A DNA stretch of 64,000 nt from positions 2,972,001 to 3,036,000 of the forward strand of contig CP071032.1 of the NCBI GenBank assembly GCA_017134815.1. Direction: 5' to 3'. Origin of the DNA: Lentisphaerota bacterium (lineage in GTDB: Bacteria; Verrucomicrobiota; Lentisphaeria; Victivallales; Victivallaceae). Made by a program: the position numbers and the translations under genes. Within the stretch, counting starts at the first letter, position 1, and every line of letters begins with the position of its first letter. Shown here in pieces: positions 8,376-16,989 of the stretch. Below the pieces are notes generated by a model, which had not been told where the DNA came from, made no database searches, and worked only from the letters and a program-made list of their open reading frames with translations.

Positions 8376-9563
8376 TCAGGCTTTAGGGTCAAAGACCTTT
8401 CGCAGCCCTTCGCCGGTAAAGTTAAATGCGCATACCGAAAAGAACAGCGCCAGACCGGGCCAGAGCGTCAAGTGCCAGTACTCAAACGGATTGGCAAAAG
8501 CCTGCCGCAGCAGTTCTCCCCAGCTGGCCGTTGGAGCTTGAACGCCGAATCCGAGAAAACTTAAACTGCTTTCAGCCAGAATCGCGCCCGCGACTCCAAA
8601 AGTAAAGCTGATAAGTATAGGTCCGGTTATGTTGGGCAGCAGATGGAACAGCATGATTTTCGATACCGGCAGCCCGGTAGCTTCACAGCTGGCGATATAC
8701 GGCAGTATCCGCTGCTTCAGGGTCTCGCCGCGCACCAGTCGGCAGAGGCCGATCCAGCCGGTCAGTCCAAGAACGAGTATTACCAGCAGTATTGACTGGT
8801 TGAATTCAGCTTCCTTGAATATGGCCATCAGAATCAACAACAGTAGAAAAGTTGGAAAGCAGAGTATAACTTCGACAATGCGCATGCTGATCAGGTCAAA
8901 CCTTCCTCGGAAATAGCCGGCGCACATTCCTATGATTGTTCCTATTATCAGCGAAAGCACCGTCGCAAAAAGCCCCACAGCGAGCGAAACCCTGGTGCCA
9001 TAAAGCATTCTTGACAGAATATCCCGTCCGATCTGGTCAGTTCCCAGCAGATGAGTTCCGTCTGGTTTTAAATACGGCTCGGCGGTTTGCTCATAAGGTC
9101 CGAAAGGGACTGGAGCGAATAGCGCCCTGCTGTTCTGGAGCTTAACCCGCTCTCTCCAGTTGGTTTTATCCAGTCGGTAGCCGGTTAGTAGAAAAGGAAG
9201 CAGCAGCAAGGCCGCAGTAAGTCCGAGCAGCAGCGCCCGCAACCCGGTTCTGCTGCGGACTGCCAGGCAGATAATTGCCATTAGCGGAAGGTACAGCAGA
9301 GAATAATTAAAAACCTGTTCAATGAAGCTTTCTGTGCTGTCTGGGGCAAAAATATAGCGTAGAAAAGGCATTGAGACACCATGATCAGAAATTATCAGCA
9401 GTGGCCGGTTATTGGCCAGCAGCGGTGTCAGGAGTGCCAGCAGCGCCAGCATTATAATTCCAATCAGGCCGGTCATGGCGAGCTTTTCCGTTTTGAAACG
9501 CCTCCATGCTGTTCTGGTAAAGCTGATATTATGATCAGTTGTCTCTTTAATGCTTTTTTTCAT
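8376..9563 (-). CDS. Oligopeptide ABC transporter permease, YejE/OppC type
   Basis: This 395-residue permease has the binding-protein-dependent transport core in its C-terminal half, including LLGTDQIGRDILSRMLYGTR and the EAA-like loop CEATGLPVSKIMLFHLLPN, and it ends in VFDPKA as YejE and related permeases do. It is longer than OppC (about 300) because an extra hydrophobic segment and a periplasmic stretch follow the first helix. It probably imports peptides or similar solutes, but no partner permease, ATPase or binding protein is encoded nearby. Its ATG overlaps the Nudix stop by one base (TAATG). Confidence 0.83.
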   Translation of the reverse strand: MKKSIKETTDHNISFTRTAWRRFKTEKLAMTGLIGIIMLALLALLTPLLANNRPLLIISDHGVSMPFLRYIFAPDSTESFIEQVFNYSLLYLPLMAIICLAVRSRTGLRALLLGLTAALLLLPFLLTGYRLDKTNWRERVKLQNSRALFAPVPFGPYEQTAEPYLKPDGTHLLGTDQIGRDILSRMLYGTRVSLAVGLFATVLSLIIGTIIGMCAGYFRGRFDLISMRIVEVILCFPTFLLLLILMAIFKEAEFNQSILLVILVLGLTGWIGLCRLVRGETLKQRILPYIASCEATGLPVSKIMLFHLLPNITGPILISFTFGVAGAILAESSLSFLGFGVQAPTASWGELLRQAFANPFEYWHLTLWPGLALFFSVCAFNFTGEGLRKVFDPKA

Positions 9564-10078
9564 TATTTGTAAATCAAATCCCGCTTGAACAATTCGTCAA
9601 TTTCTTCAAGCAGGTTCGGTGTGAACTTCCTGCGCCATTTTGTATCTTTAAGTTCAGCTGATGTAAAGAATCTTACTTTGTCAATTTCCGACTTCTGAAA
9701 CTCAAACGGACCGGAAGCAATGCAGCCGTAGACCTTTACATCTTCAGATTCGATCTCATTACGGATTTTTGACTCAAAAAGGTAGGTCAGCGGTAAAACC
9801 AGCGGCAGTCCGAGTTCTTCGTTCATTTCACGGCGTGCCGCGGCTTCACTGTCCTCGCCCGGCATGACGTGGCCGCCGACGGCGGTATCCCATTTGCCGG
9901 GCTGGATATCTTTATTTTTTGAGCGTTTCTGCAGCAGGATCCTGCCGTCGGGGTGAAAAATGACTACATGAGCAGTGTGATGCAGCAGCTTTGGATTGCC
10001 GTGGCATTCACAGCGCAAAGCAAGGCCGATCTTTTTGCCTTTTTCGTCGTATACTTCAAAGTGTTCTTTTCTGCTCAT
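9563..10078 (-). CDS. Nudix hydrolase, YfcD-like
   Basis: This 171-residue protein has a complete Nudix box starting GGHVMPGED and ending RREMNEELGL at about residues 68-91, preceded by HVVIFHPDGRILLQKRS as in YfcD/IPP-isomerase-like Nudix proteins. Such enzymes cleave nucleoside diphosphates linked to another group; the substrate cannot be told. The gene has a Shine-Dalgarno that matches the 16S anti-Shine-Dalgarno over GGAGGTGATC, six bases before the ATG. It lies 22 bases after clpC and overlaps the permease gene, so these three may be cotranscribed. Confidence 0.9.
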   Translation of the reverse strand: MSRKEHFEVYDEKGKKIGLALRCECHGNPKLLHHTAHVVIFHPDGRILLQKRSKNKDIQPGKWDTAVGGHVMPGEDSEAAARREMNEELGLPLVLPLTYLFESKIRNEIESEDVKVYGCIASGPFEFQKSEIDKVRFFTSAELKDTKWRRKFTPNLLEEIDELFKRDLIYK

Positions 10079-10100
10079 GGATCACCTCCGGGATGAGTTG

Positions 10101-12752
10101 TTAGCTGTTGTCTTCCGGTTCTTTTCCCTTCCTCGGTGTCCTTTTTCTGGCAGTACTCTTTTTAGGAGTCTTTTTGGCTGTTGTCCTTCTGGTGGTTTTT
10201 CTTTTGGGCGCGGCAGCTTTTGCAGCGGCGGCGCCAACCGCTTTTTCCACCTCAGTGACTTTTTCGTCCAGGTCACCATGTTCCGGAAAGAACAGCAGTT
10301 TCTGCTTGTCCAGTCTGACGGCTATTGCTTTGGCGTTTTTGAAGTATCCCTTCAGGATCTCTTCTGCCAGCGGATCCTCAAGGTAACGCTCAACAGAGCG
10401 GCGCAGCGGTCTTGCACCATATTCAGGCTGGTATCCCTTCGAGATGAGGAAATCTTTGACGTCATCATCCATCTTGAGCTCCATGCCCTTATAGGCTAGA
10501 CGACTGCGTACCTTGTCAACTTCAATGTCAATGATCTTAATCAGATCCTCACGCTTGAGAGTGTGGAATACAATAACATCATCAACACGGTTGATAAACT
10601 CTGGTTTAAAGTGTTTTTTAGCCATATCCATCAGGCGTTCGCGCATTTTATCTTCATTAACGCTCGGTGAAGCGGTAAAGCCCATGCCGCCGCCTTTAGC
10701 CAGAGTGGCTGCACCGACATTACTGGTCATGATGATAACAGTGTTCCGAAAGTCAATTCTGCGTCCCAGTGAATCGGTGATTTTGCCTTCTTCAAGAATT
10801 TGCAGCAGCATATGCATTACATCCGGATGGGCTTTCTCAATTTCATCAAAAAGCACAACGGAGTAAGGGCGTCTTCTGACCTTTTCAGTCAGCTCTCCGC
10901 CTTCGCCGTGACCAACATACCCCGGAGGTGAGCCGACCAGCCGACTGACATTGAATTTTTCCATGTATTCAGACATATCCACCTGGATCAGAGCATCCTG
11001 ATCTCCGAAAATAAATTCAGCCAGTGCCTTAGCCAGCAGGGTTTTGCCTACTCCGGTCGGCCCCAGGAAAACAAATGAACCTATCGGGCGAGCGGGGTTT
11101 TTCAGGTCGGCACGGGAACGGCGCAGTGCCCTGGATATGATTGAGACAGCTTCATCCTGACCGACAACGGTTTTTTTCAATTCGCTTTCCATGCGCAGCA
11201 GTTTCTGGCTTTCGCCCTCTTCCATCTGCTGCACCGGCACACCAGTGAGCTTGGCAATAATTTCGGTAATTTCCTTGGTGCCGATCACCGGCACGTTTTT
11301 ATCGCGGCTGTTCCGCCACTCCTGCTTTACTCTGGCAAGCTCTTCCTTGACAACTCTTTCTTTGTCACGATAGGATGCGGCCTGTTCAAATTTCTGTTCA
11401 GCAATGGCGTTCTGCTTTTTTTTGTCCAGTCTGACAAGTTCCTTGTCGAGCTTTTCGGTGTCAGGGGGAGTTGACACATTGTAAATGCGGGCCCTTGCTC
11501 CGGCTTCATCCATAATATCAATTGCTTTATCCGGCAGAAAGCGGCCACTGATGTAGCGATCAGAAAGTTTTACCGCTGAGACAATTGCCGGTTCGGTATA
11601 TTTGACCTTATGGTGTTTTTCATAGGTTTCTTTCAAACCGTCAAGAATTTTGATTGCGTCGTCAACTGACGGCGGATTGACAATGATCGGCTGAAAGCGG
11701 CGTTCCAGGGCGGCATCTTTTTCAATACCCTGTCGGTACTCATCCATTGTTGTGGCCCCGACACACTGCAGGTCTCCGCGGGAAAGTGCCGGTTTAATGA
11801 TATTTGCCGCATCCATCGCGCCCTCTGCGCCTCCGGCCCCGACAATGGTATGCAGTTCATCAATAAACAGAACTACTTTGCCGGAGTTCTTTACTTCGTC
11901 AATTACCGCTTTTATGCGTTCTTCAAACTGGCCCCGGTATTTTGTTCCGGCAACCATCAGCGGCAGGTCAAGCGCAAATATCTTTTTATCAGCAAGGATA
12001 TCCGGTACGGAGCCCGCTGCTATTTTCTGAGCAAGTCCTTCAAGGATAGCGGTCTTGCCGACCCCGGCTTCACCAATAAGTACCGGGTTGTTTTTAGTAC
12101 GGCGGCAGAGAACCTGAATAACCCGTTCAATCTCATCATTTCTGCCGATAACTGGATCGAGTTCACCTTTTGCGGCCATATCAGTCAAGTTTCTGCCAAA
12201 AGCGGTGAGGGCCGGCAGCCCGTCAGGCGCTGCTCCGGCTTGCGCCGTCTGTTGCGATGCCTCCTGGGGCTCTTCGGCCTCCGGCAGATAATCGGAGTCC
12301 AGTGCCCTGATCACCTGCTCCCGGACCTGGTCAATATCAACGTTCATATTACTCAGGACCTTGGCGGCGGCGCTTTCGCCTTCGCGCAGAACAGCCAGCA
12401 GCAGGTGTTCGGTGCCGATAAAGTTGTAATTCATGGATTTGGCTTCTGTCGCAGCAAGAATCAGTACCCGCTTGAGCCGGGGGGTAAAGGGGATTACTCC
12501 CGCCTGTTTGGTTGGGCCTCCGGTGCCGCAGACTTTTTCAACTTCCAGCCTCAGCTGGTCAAGATTAAGCCCCATTGATTTCATTACCGCAACCGCAACA
12601 CCTTCTCCCAAAGCTATCAGCCCCAGCAGCAGGTGTTCAGTGCCGATATAGTCGTGGTTGAAACGTTCCGCCTCCTTTTGTGCAAGCACAAGCACGTGCT
12701 TGGCACGGGGAGTAAAGTTTTTCATGCCGTCAAAGTCTTCAGGCTGAGCCAT
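10101..12752 (-). CDS. clpC: ClpC-type AAA+ unfoldase with basic C-terminal tail
   Basis: This 883-residue class I Clp ATPase has two Clp_N repeats (about 13-75 and 87-150), AAA-1 with Walker A GEAGVGKT (227-234), a UVR-like coiled middle region (about 437-472) and AAA-2 with Walker A GPTGVGKT (564-571). It unfolds proteins for ClpP; clpP is not in the window. From about residue 841 the protein carries a 43-residue tail of Ala, Lys, Arg, Thr and Pro (for example KRKTTRRTTAKKTPKK) resembling histone H1 or AlgP tails. Standard ClpC proteins do not have this tail. A second in-frame ATG at codon 10 is possible. No CIRCE or CtsR-like operator was seen upstream. Confidence 0.95.
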   Translation of the reverse strand: MAQPEDFDGMKNFTPRAKHVLVLAQKEAERFNHDYIGTEHLLLGLIALGEGVAVAVMKSMGLNLDQLRLEVEKVCGTGGPTKQAGVIPFTPRLKRVLILAATEAKSMNYNFIGTEHLLLAVLREGESAAAKVLSNMNVDIDQVREQVIRALDSDYLPEAEEPQEASQQTAQAGAAPDGLPALTAFGRNLTDMAAKGELDPVIGRNDEIERVIQVLCRRTKNNPVLIGEAGVGKTAILEGLAQKIAAGSVPDILADKKIFALDLPLMVAGTKYRGQFEERIKAVIDEVKNSGKVVLFIDELHTIVGAGGAEGAMDAANIIKPALSRGDLQCVGATTMDEYRQGIEKDAALERRFQPIIVNPPSVDDAIKILDGLKETYEKHHKVKYTEPAIVSAVKLSDRYISGRFLPDKAIDIMDEAGARARIYNVSTPPDTEKLDKELVRLDKKKQNAIAEQKFEQAASYRDKERVVKEELARVKQEWRNSRDKNVPVIGTKEITEIIAKLTGVPVQQMEEGESQKLLRMESELKKTVVGQDEAVSIISRALRRSRADLKNPARPIGSFVFLGPTGVGKTLLAKALAEFIFGDQDALIQVDMSEYMEKFNVSRLVGSPPGYVGHGEGGELTEKVRRRPYSVVLFDEIEKAHPDVMHMLLQILEEGKITDSLGRRIDFRNTVIIMTSNVGAATLAKGGGMGFTASPSVNEDKMRERLMDMAKKHFKPEFINRVDDVIVFHTLKREDLIKIIDIEVDKVRSRLAYKGMELKMDDDVKDFLISKGYQPEYGARPLRRSVERYLEDPLAEEILKGYFKNAKAIAVRLDKQKLLFFPEHGDLDEKVTEVEKAVGAAAAKAAAPKRKTTRRTTAKKTPKKSTARKRTPRKGKEPEDNS

Positions 12753-12828
12753 ATAAATGCTCCTGTCATTATGTTATTAACAGAGTGAATTCTACGTGAT
12801 TTCCAAAGAGGGATCTAAACCTCACCGT

Positions 12829-12857
12829 AATATACTTCTCTGCTGCATAAAAATCAA
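12829..12857 (-). promoter_or_regulatory. Candidate sigma-70-type promoter for clpC
   Basis: On the minus strand TTGATT (12852-12857) is followed after 17 bases by TATATT (12829-12834), about 75 bases upstream of the clpC ATG. Both hexamers are near consensus. No heat-shock operator was recognised around it. Confidence 0.4.
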
Positions 12858-12969
12858 AATAACACTGTAAAATTGCAAGCTTTGTTAAGTTAAGACGTAT
12901 TTTCAGGTATTTGAGGTTACCGGACAGTCTTGAAAATGAACAATTGCAGGGGGTGTTTTATGTCATGGT

Positions 12970-12998
12970 TTGATATATCCGACGGTTGATTATATAGT
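12970..12998 (+). promoter_or_regulatory. Candidate promoter for the small membrane gene at 13096
   Basis: TTGATA (12970-12975), a 17-base spacer and TATAGT (12993-12998) form a plausible sigma-70-like promoter about 100 bases before the ATG at 13096. Confidence 0.35.
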
Positions 12999-13095
12999 TA
13001 TTTTATAAGGAGTATCGCAATCGAAACAAAGACATAATTTCAAATCATCTTTCGATATTATCTGTTTTAAATGGAACAAATGTCTGGTGATAATT

Positions 13096-13308
13096 ATGAA
13101 AAAGCGGTCAAAGAAAGGCGGGAAATCCAAAAAATCACGTTCGGCTTTTCATTTCTGGTTTGGTTTACTGTTGCTTCTGATTTTTTATGTTCTGGCAGTA
13201 CTGCTGGTGCATTATCATTTTACGGCCTTGAAGAAAGAAGTAGCGGAAATCCGTCAAAATGTCAACTACTGTCGTTATGACCTTAATCAAATTCGTCAGG
13301 AACTGTGA
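13096..13308 (+). CDS. Small bitopic membrane protein with coiled coil
   Basis: This 70-residue protein has a very basic N-terminus (MKKRSKKGGKSKKSR), one membrane helix (about residues 20-40) and a short amphipathic segment (LKKEVAEIRQ to the end) that looks like a coiled coil. The layout resembles FtsL/FtsB-type small divisome proteins, but similarity is only architectural and no family was recognised. The ATG at 13096 is preferred over an upstream GTG at 13087 because GGTGA lies directly before it. A small cytosolic gene follows 137 bases downstream. Confidence 0.6.
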   Translation: MKKRSKKGGKSKKSRSAFHFWFGLLLLLIFYVLAVLLVHYHFTALKKEVAEIRQNVNYCRYDLNQIRQEL

Positions 13309-13358
13309 TTGTTTTCAGAGAAAAGTTGAACATGCAGCAAGGTTGGATGGTCAAAAAA

Positions 13359-13397
13359 CTTTGATGTTACTGCGGTTGAACTGCCGCAGTTTCAAAG
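13359..13397 (+). promoter_or_regulatory. Leader hairpin upstream of the 13446 gene
   Basis: ACTGCGG (13369-13375) pairs with CCGCAGT (13384-13390), and outside it CTTTGA (13359-13364) pairs with TCAAAG (13392-13397). No T-run follows, so it is a leader or processing structure more than a terminator. Confidence 0.4.
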
Positions 13398-13445
13398 TAT
13401 TCAGGAGAGACAATTCAAGGCCTACAAAATTTAAGGATGCATGAA

Positions 13446-13673
13446 ATGACAGATGTAAAAGCCGAAGATTTTTCAAGTGAAGTCGGAGAGTTCCTGGATA
13501 AAAATGTGAGTCCTGAAACTCGAAAAATGCTGGCTTCTCTTGAATGTGAAGACCATAAGGAAAAAATCAAACTGGTGCTTGACTCAGGCAATCTTGATAT
13601 TAACGCCTGCTGTGAAGACTTTGCCAAGGTTATTCAGCAGAAATACCTTGAACTTGAAAGCAGTACCGGATAG
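13446..13673 (+). CDS. Small acidic protein of unknown function
   Basis: This 75-residue protein is acidic and soluble, with predicted helices and a cysteine pair in NACCED near residue 55. No family was recognised. The start at 13446 is chosen because AAGGA (13433-13437) lies eight bases before it; an in-frame ATG at 13437 overlaps that ribosome site. The gene is preceded by a hairpin leader and followed directly by a strong intrinsic terminator, which together with the Shine-Dalgarno argues that it is a real gene. Confidence 0.6.
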   Translation: MTDVKAEDFSSEVGEFLDKNVSPETRKMLASLECEDHKEKIKLVLDSGNLDINACCEDFAKVIQQKYLELESSTG

Positions 13674-13690
13674 TGGACTTAGCATTTTTT

Positions 13691-13717
13691 ACCCCGGCTG
13701 GTTCCGGGGTTTTTTTA
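13691..13717 (+). terminator. Intrinsic terminator
   Basis: ACCCCGG (13691-13697) and CCGGGGT (13704-13710) form a 7-bp stem with a six-base loop, followed by a run of T. It ends the two-small-gene unit. Confidence 0.85.
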
Positions 13718-13835
13718 TACTGACACAGGTTGCCGGTAATCAATAATCTGGAAGTTATATTAAAAAATTGAAAAGACGGTTTTGTGAGTAATATTACTGC
13801 AAATATTATTGTTTATGAAACTGGACTGTACCAAC

Positions 13836-14921
13836 ATGAAAAGTACTGATAAAAAATACAAGGTTGTAGCCGCGATGAGCGGCGGCGTTGATTCCTCTGT
13901 GGCGGCAGCGGTATGCAGGCGTCGCGGCTGGGAGGTTGTCGGCGCGACTTTAAGGCTGAAAAGTCCTGATCCGGAATTTGCCAGAGTTCAAACCTGTGCC
14001 TCAAAGTCTGATGAGGAAACGGTAAAGGAAGTGTGTGAAATGCTGGATATTGAGCACCATTTTCTCGATCTTTACCCTGAATTTGAACAGCAGGTTCTGC
14101 GCCCGGCATGGGATGAATATGACCGTGGGAGGACGCCTAATCCCTGTACTTTCTGCAACCAGGTTATAAAATTTGGAAAGCTGCTGCAGTTTGCAAACGA
14201 CATTGGTGCCGACGCGATTGTCACCGGGCACTATGCCAGAATTGTCAATCAGGATGGCATATTCAAATTACAGCGCGGCAGCGACCCCAAAAAAGACCAG
14301 ACTTATTTTCTCTACCGGTTGACTCAGCAGCAGTTGTCAAGGATTCATTTCCCAATCGGAGAAATGCGCAAATCTGCAGTAAGGGAATTTGCCCGTGAGC
14401 TTGGTTTGCAGAACTCTGACAAAAAAGACAGTCAGGATGCCTGTTTCTGTGTTGACGGTGAGCCTTTCCCGGAAACCCTGAGGCGTTTGTTTGATGGAAA
14501 ACGCCGGGCAGGTGATTTCGTGCATGAGGACCGTATTGTCGGCCGGCATTCTGGAATGCATCAGTACACCATTGGTCAGCGCAAGGGGCTGGGCGTTGCA
14601 CTTGGCAGGCCCGGCTATGTGCAGTCAATTGACCCTGAAAGCGGCAGCGTCAGGCTGACTACGGATGAAAATGGCCTGATGTCTGAGTCATTTGAGGTAA
14701 CAAAAGTTAACTGGCAGGCTGGCAGCATGCCGGAACTGCCGCAGCACTATCAGGTGCAGATCAGATATCGCAGCGCGCCGGGCGGAGGCAGGGTTGAAGC
14801 CGCTGAAAATGCCAGTGAAGTTAAGGTGCTGCTCGATGAGCCGCGCCGGGCAATCACCCGGGGACAGGCTGCGGTTTTTTATGACGGGGAATTCTTAATC
14901 GGCGGCGGCGTTATTAAGTAG
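13836..14921 (+). CDS. mnmA: tRNA-specific 2-thiouridylase MnmA
   Basis: MnmA thiolates U34 of Lys, Glu and Gln tRNAs using sulfur relayed from a cysteine desulfurase. The PP-loop motif SGGVDSS is at residues 15-21, the first catalytic cysteine lies in NPCTFCNQVIKFG and the second in DACFCVDG, and the tRNA-binding signature GQRKGLGVALG is present. The length (361 residues) is normal. In-frame starts at TTG 13809 and ATG 13815 would add up to nine residues, but homologues begin about where 13836 does; none has a clear Shine-Dalgarno. rlmH follows eight bases downstream, so both are probably one RNA-modification operon. Confidence 0.95.
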   Translation: MKSTDKKYKVVAAMSGGVDSSVAAAVCRRRGWEVVGATLRLKSPDPEFARVQTCASKSDEETVKEVCEMLDIEHHFLDLYPEFEQQVLRPAWDEYDRGRTPNPCTFCNQVIKFGKLLQFANDIGADAIVTGHYARIVNQDGIFKLQRGSDPKKDQTYFLYRLTQQQLSRIHFPIGEMRKSAVREFARELGLQNSDKKDSQDACFCVDGEPFPETLRRLFDGKRRAGDFVHEDRIVGRHSGMHQYTIGQRKGLGVALGRPGYVQSIDPESGSVRLTTDENGLMSESFEVTKVNWQAGSMPELPQHYQVQIRYRSAPGGGRVEAAENASEVKVLLDEPRRAITRGQAAVFYDGEFLIGGGVIK

Positions 14922-14929
14922 GAATCGGC

Positions 14930-15364
14930 ATGCTTATCAAAATCATCTGCGTAGGCAAAATCAAAGATCGTAATATCAGTGGCAAAATAAATGAGTTTAT
15001 CAAATGGCTTGGAAAATTTGGTAAGCTTGAGATAATGGAACTTAAGGATTCTACTCAGGAAAAAGAGGGAGCTGCCTTGCTGAAGGCCCTCGAAAAAGAG
15101 CGTGGTGAGATTTTTGTTTTAAGTGAGGAAGGCAGGGAATTTACTTCCAGAGAATTTTCAAAGAAAATTGCTTCAGCTGACCGGAAACTGGTCTTTGTTA
15201 TAGGCGGCCCCTTTGGTATTACTCGAGAAGTAAAGGCTAAAGCGGATTGCCTGATGGCGCTTTCCAGAATGACCATGACCCATGAAATGGCCCGCATGTT
15301 TCTTCTTGAACAGCTTTACCGGGGCCTTGATATCGCCCGCGGCGGCAAATACCATAATCCGTGA
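14930..15364 (+). CDS. rlmH: 23S rRNA (pseudouridine-1915 N3) methyltransferase
   Basis: This 144-residue SPOUT methyltransferase methylates pseudouridine 1915 in helix 69 of 23S rRNA using S-adenosylmethionine. The SAM-binding FVIGGPFG loop is at about residues 90-97 and the C-terminal knot signature MTHEMARMFLLEQLYRG ends in GGKYHNP. This is a full-length family match. It sits eight bases after mnmA with an AGGAA ribosome site. Confidence 0.95.
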   Translation: MLIKIICVGKIKDRNISGKINEFIKWLGKFGKLEIMELKDSTQEKEGAALLKALEKERGEIFVLSEEGREFTSREFSKKIASADRKLVFVIGGPFGITREVKAKADCLMALSRMTMTHEMARMFLLEQLYRGLDIARGGKYHNP

Positions 15365-15491
15365 TTTTGCTCAGACACTACGCAGCTGACCATTTCAGAG
15401 TTCTTTGGTGAGGTAGCGTCGATATGGCTTTACAATATGGAACGGCCCGGAAACGACTCCGGGGCATAACCCCAAATTGAATTGAGACTGA

Positions 15492-15530
15492 GTGTTGAGG
15501 TTTGACATGTGAACACGGTTTGCTCAACAC
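15492..15530. repeat. Inverted repeat in a convergent intergenic region
   Basis: GTGTTGAG (15492-15499) and CTCAACAC (15523-15530) are perfect arms around a 23-base loop in the 188-base gap between convergent rlmH and the muramidase gene. It has no T-run; it may be a weak bidirectional terminator. Confidence 0.3.
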
Positions 15531-15552
15531 CCGGTCTTAAAACTGGTTGGCT

Positions 15553-16791
15553 CTATTTGTAGATTTTATACTTCTGGGCTTTGGTTTTGAAGTTTTCATC
15601 AAAGCGCTGCCAGCTGCGGGCTATGGACTGCCAGCTGCTGCCTCTGATAACCATCTGGCGAATACTGGCAGTTCCCATTGCTTTGTCAAATCCCTCTTTG
15701 TTCTGATTGCGGTATTTATTAAGCTTCCATCTGAACTCCTTACAGTTTTTCCGCAGGTAATCCATGATGGCAATACAGGTAGTAATTGGCTTGAGTTTGG
15801 ATACATCTGTAATATGAATCTGTACCCCTTGAGTATTCTGCCCTCTGAACAGCCCGACTGTCGGTTTATAGTATATAGGACGAAAGCGTATTCCCGGCAG
15901 CCGCAGAACATTAAGTTTGTACGCCATGTTTTCGCCGTTGATCCATGGTGCGGTTACTACCTGAAAAGGCAGGGTGCCGCCAACCCCGATATTCACTGAG
16001 CTTAAAGTGCCGAGCGGGCCGGTTATTGAATAGCAGCAGGCAGATTCAGGAGACGGGATATTGGGCGAGGTCGGTACCCATGGCAGGCCGGTATCATGCC
16101 AGTTCATGCCGCGGCGGTAATTGGCCATCGGGACGATATACAGTTTACAGTTGATTTTCTCTTCACGGTTCAAATAACGGGCCAGTTCCCCAACGGTCAG
16201 ACCGTAAACATAAGGGATTGGATAAAGGCCGATAAACGATTTAAAGCGTGGCTCAACAGTCGGACCGTCTACCTGAACAGCACCGAGCGGATTCGGCACG
16301 TCCAGCACAATCACAGTTTTTCCAGCTGCGGCCGCGGCACTCATGCATTCAGCCAGATGCCATATATAGGTATAGGACCGGGCTCCCACGTCCTGAATAC
16401 AGTAAAGCAGGACGTCAATGTTATTTAATGATCCCGGAGGGGGACGATGGTCTCTGCCTCCGTAAAGCGAATATACCGGCAGTCCGGTTTTTGCATCGCG
16501 CTGATTTCTGACATGTTCTCCGGCTCCGAGGTTGCCGCGGATACCGTGCTCCGGAGCAAAGAGCGCTACCAGGTTGACCCGGCGGTCCTGCTTCAGCAGG
16601 TCGACTGCCGAGAGCAGCTGGGCATTTACTCCAGTTGGATTCGTAATCAGTCCGACTCGTTTATTCTTTACGACGCCGGTATATTTTGACAGGAATACTT
16701 CGAGGCCGGTGTAAACTCTGGCATGCAGGCAGAACGGCACCATCAAGGCGATGGTTAATAGCTTTAATAATAGATTTTTACGAAGAATCAT
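15553..16791 (-). CDS. DUF1343 protein, NamZ-like exo-beta-N-acetylmuramidase
   Basis: This 412-residue secreted protein has a signal peptide (hydrophobic residues about 7-23 ending before RVYTG). It carries the DUF1343 hallmarks GLITNPTGV, LFAPEHGIRG, CIQDVGARSYTY and TSPNIPSPESA. NamZ of Bacillus subtilis, a characterised DUF1343 member, removes N-acetylmuramic acid from the non-reducing end of cell-wall fragments. The likely role here is muropeptide or glycan recycling in the periplasm. A GGAG ribosome site precedes the ATG. It is transcribed alone, divergently from rpsD. Confidence 0.88.
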   Translation of the reverse strand: MILRKNLLLKLLTIALMVPFCLHARVYTGLEVFLSKYTGVVKNKRVGLITNPTGVNAQLLSAVDLLKQDRRVNLVALFAPEHGIRGNLGAGEHVRNQRDAKTGLPVYSLYGGRDHRPPPGSLNNIDVLLYCIQDVGARSYTYIWHLAECMSAAAAAGKTVIVLDVPNPLGAVQVDGPTVEPRFKSFIGLYPIPYVYGLTVGELARYLNREEKINCKLYIVPMANYRRGMNWHDTGLPWVPTSPNIPSPESACCYSITGPLGTLSSVNIGVGGTLPFQVVTAPWINGENMAYKLNVLRLPGIRFRPIYYKPTVGLFRGQNTQGVQIHITDVSKLKPITTCIAIMDYLRKNCKEFRWKLNKYRNQNKEGFDKAMGTASIRQMVIRGSSWQSIARSWQRFDENFKTKAQKYKIYK

Positions 16792-16937
16792 GATGCATTT
16801 TTCTCCACGATTTGCGGGTTTTTCTAAAAAAATCTTAATTAATTTATATTGGTTCCTTGAAGAATACCAGTGAACGGGTTAATTTACCAGCTCTTTTGTA
16901 AGAAGTGCGGATTCAGGCCCCAGATTTTTAATATGGC

Positions 16938-16966
16938 TTGACACCTGGATTCGTGAAAAATTAATA
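16938..16966 (+). promoter_or_regulatory. Candidate rpsD promoter
   Basis: TTGACA (16938-16943), a 17-base spacer and TTAATA (16961-16966) lie just upstream of rpsD. The -35 is perfect and the -10 is weaker. Confidence 0.45.
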
Positions 16967-16989
16967 ACCGTAAAGGAAAAAGGGATAAA

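Larger units (their letters stand above)
12753..13095. other. Divergent intergenic region clpC / small membrane gene
   Basis: These 343 bases separate the divergent clpC and a small membrane-protein gene. They hold the two candidate promoters listed separately and a Shine-Dalgarno (GGTGA) before 13096. No RNA gene, repeat or further open frame with a ribosome site was seen. Confidence 0.5.

Noticed and set aside
11850..12578. A 242-codon open frame on the plus strand opposite clpC
   Set aside because: It is antisense to a highly conserved AAA+ gene, lacks a ribosome site, and its product is not protein-like.
12753..13095. Possible heat-shock operator (CIRCE or CtsR box) for clpC
   Set aside because: No matching inverted or heptad repeat was found in the upstream region.
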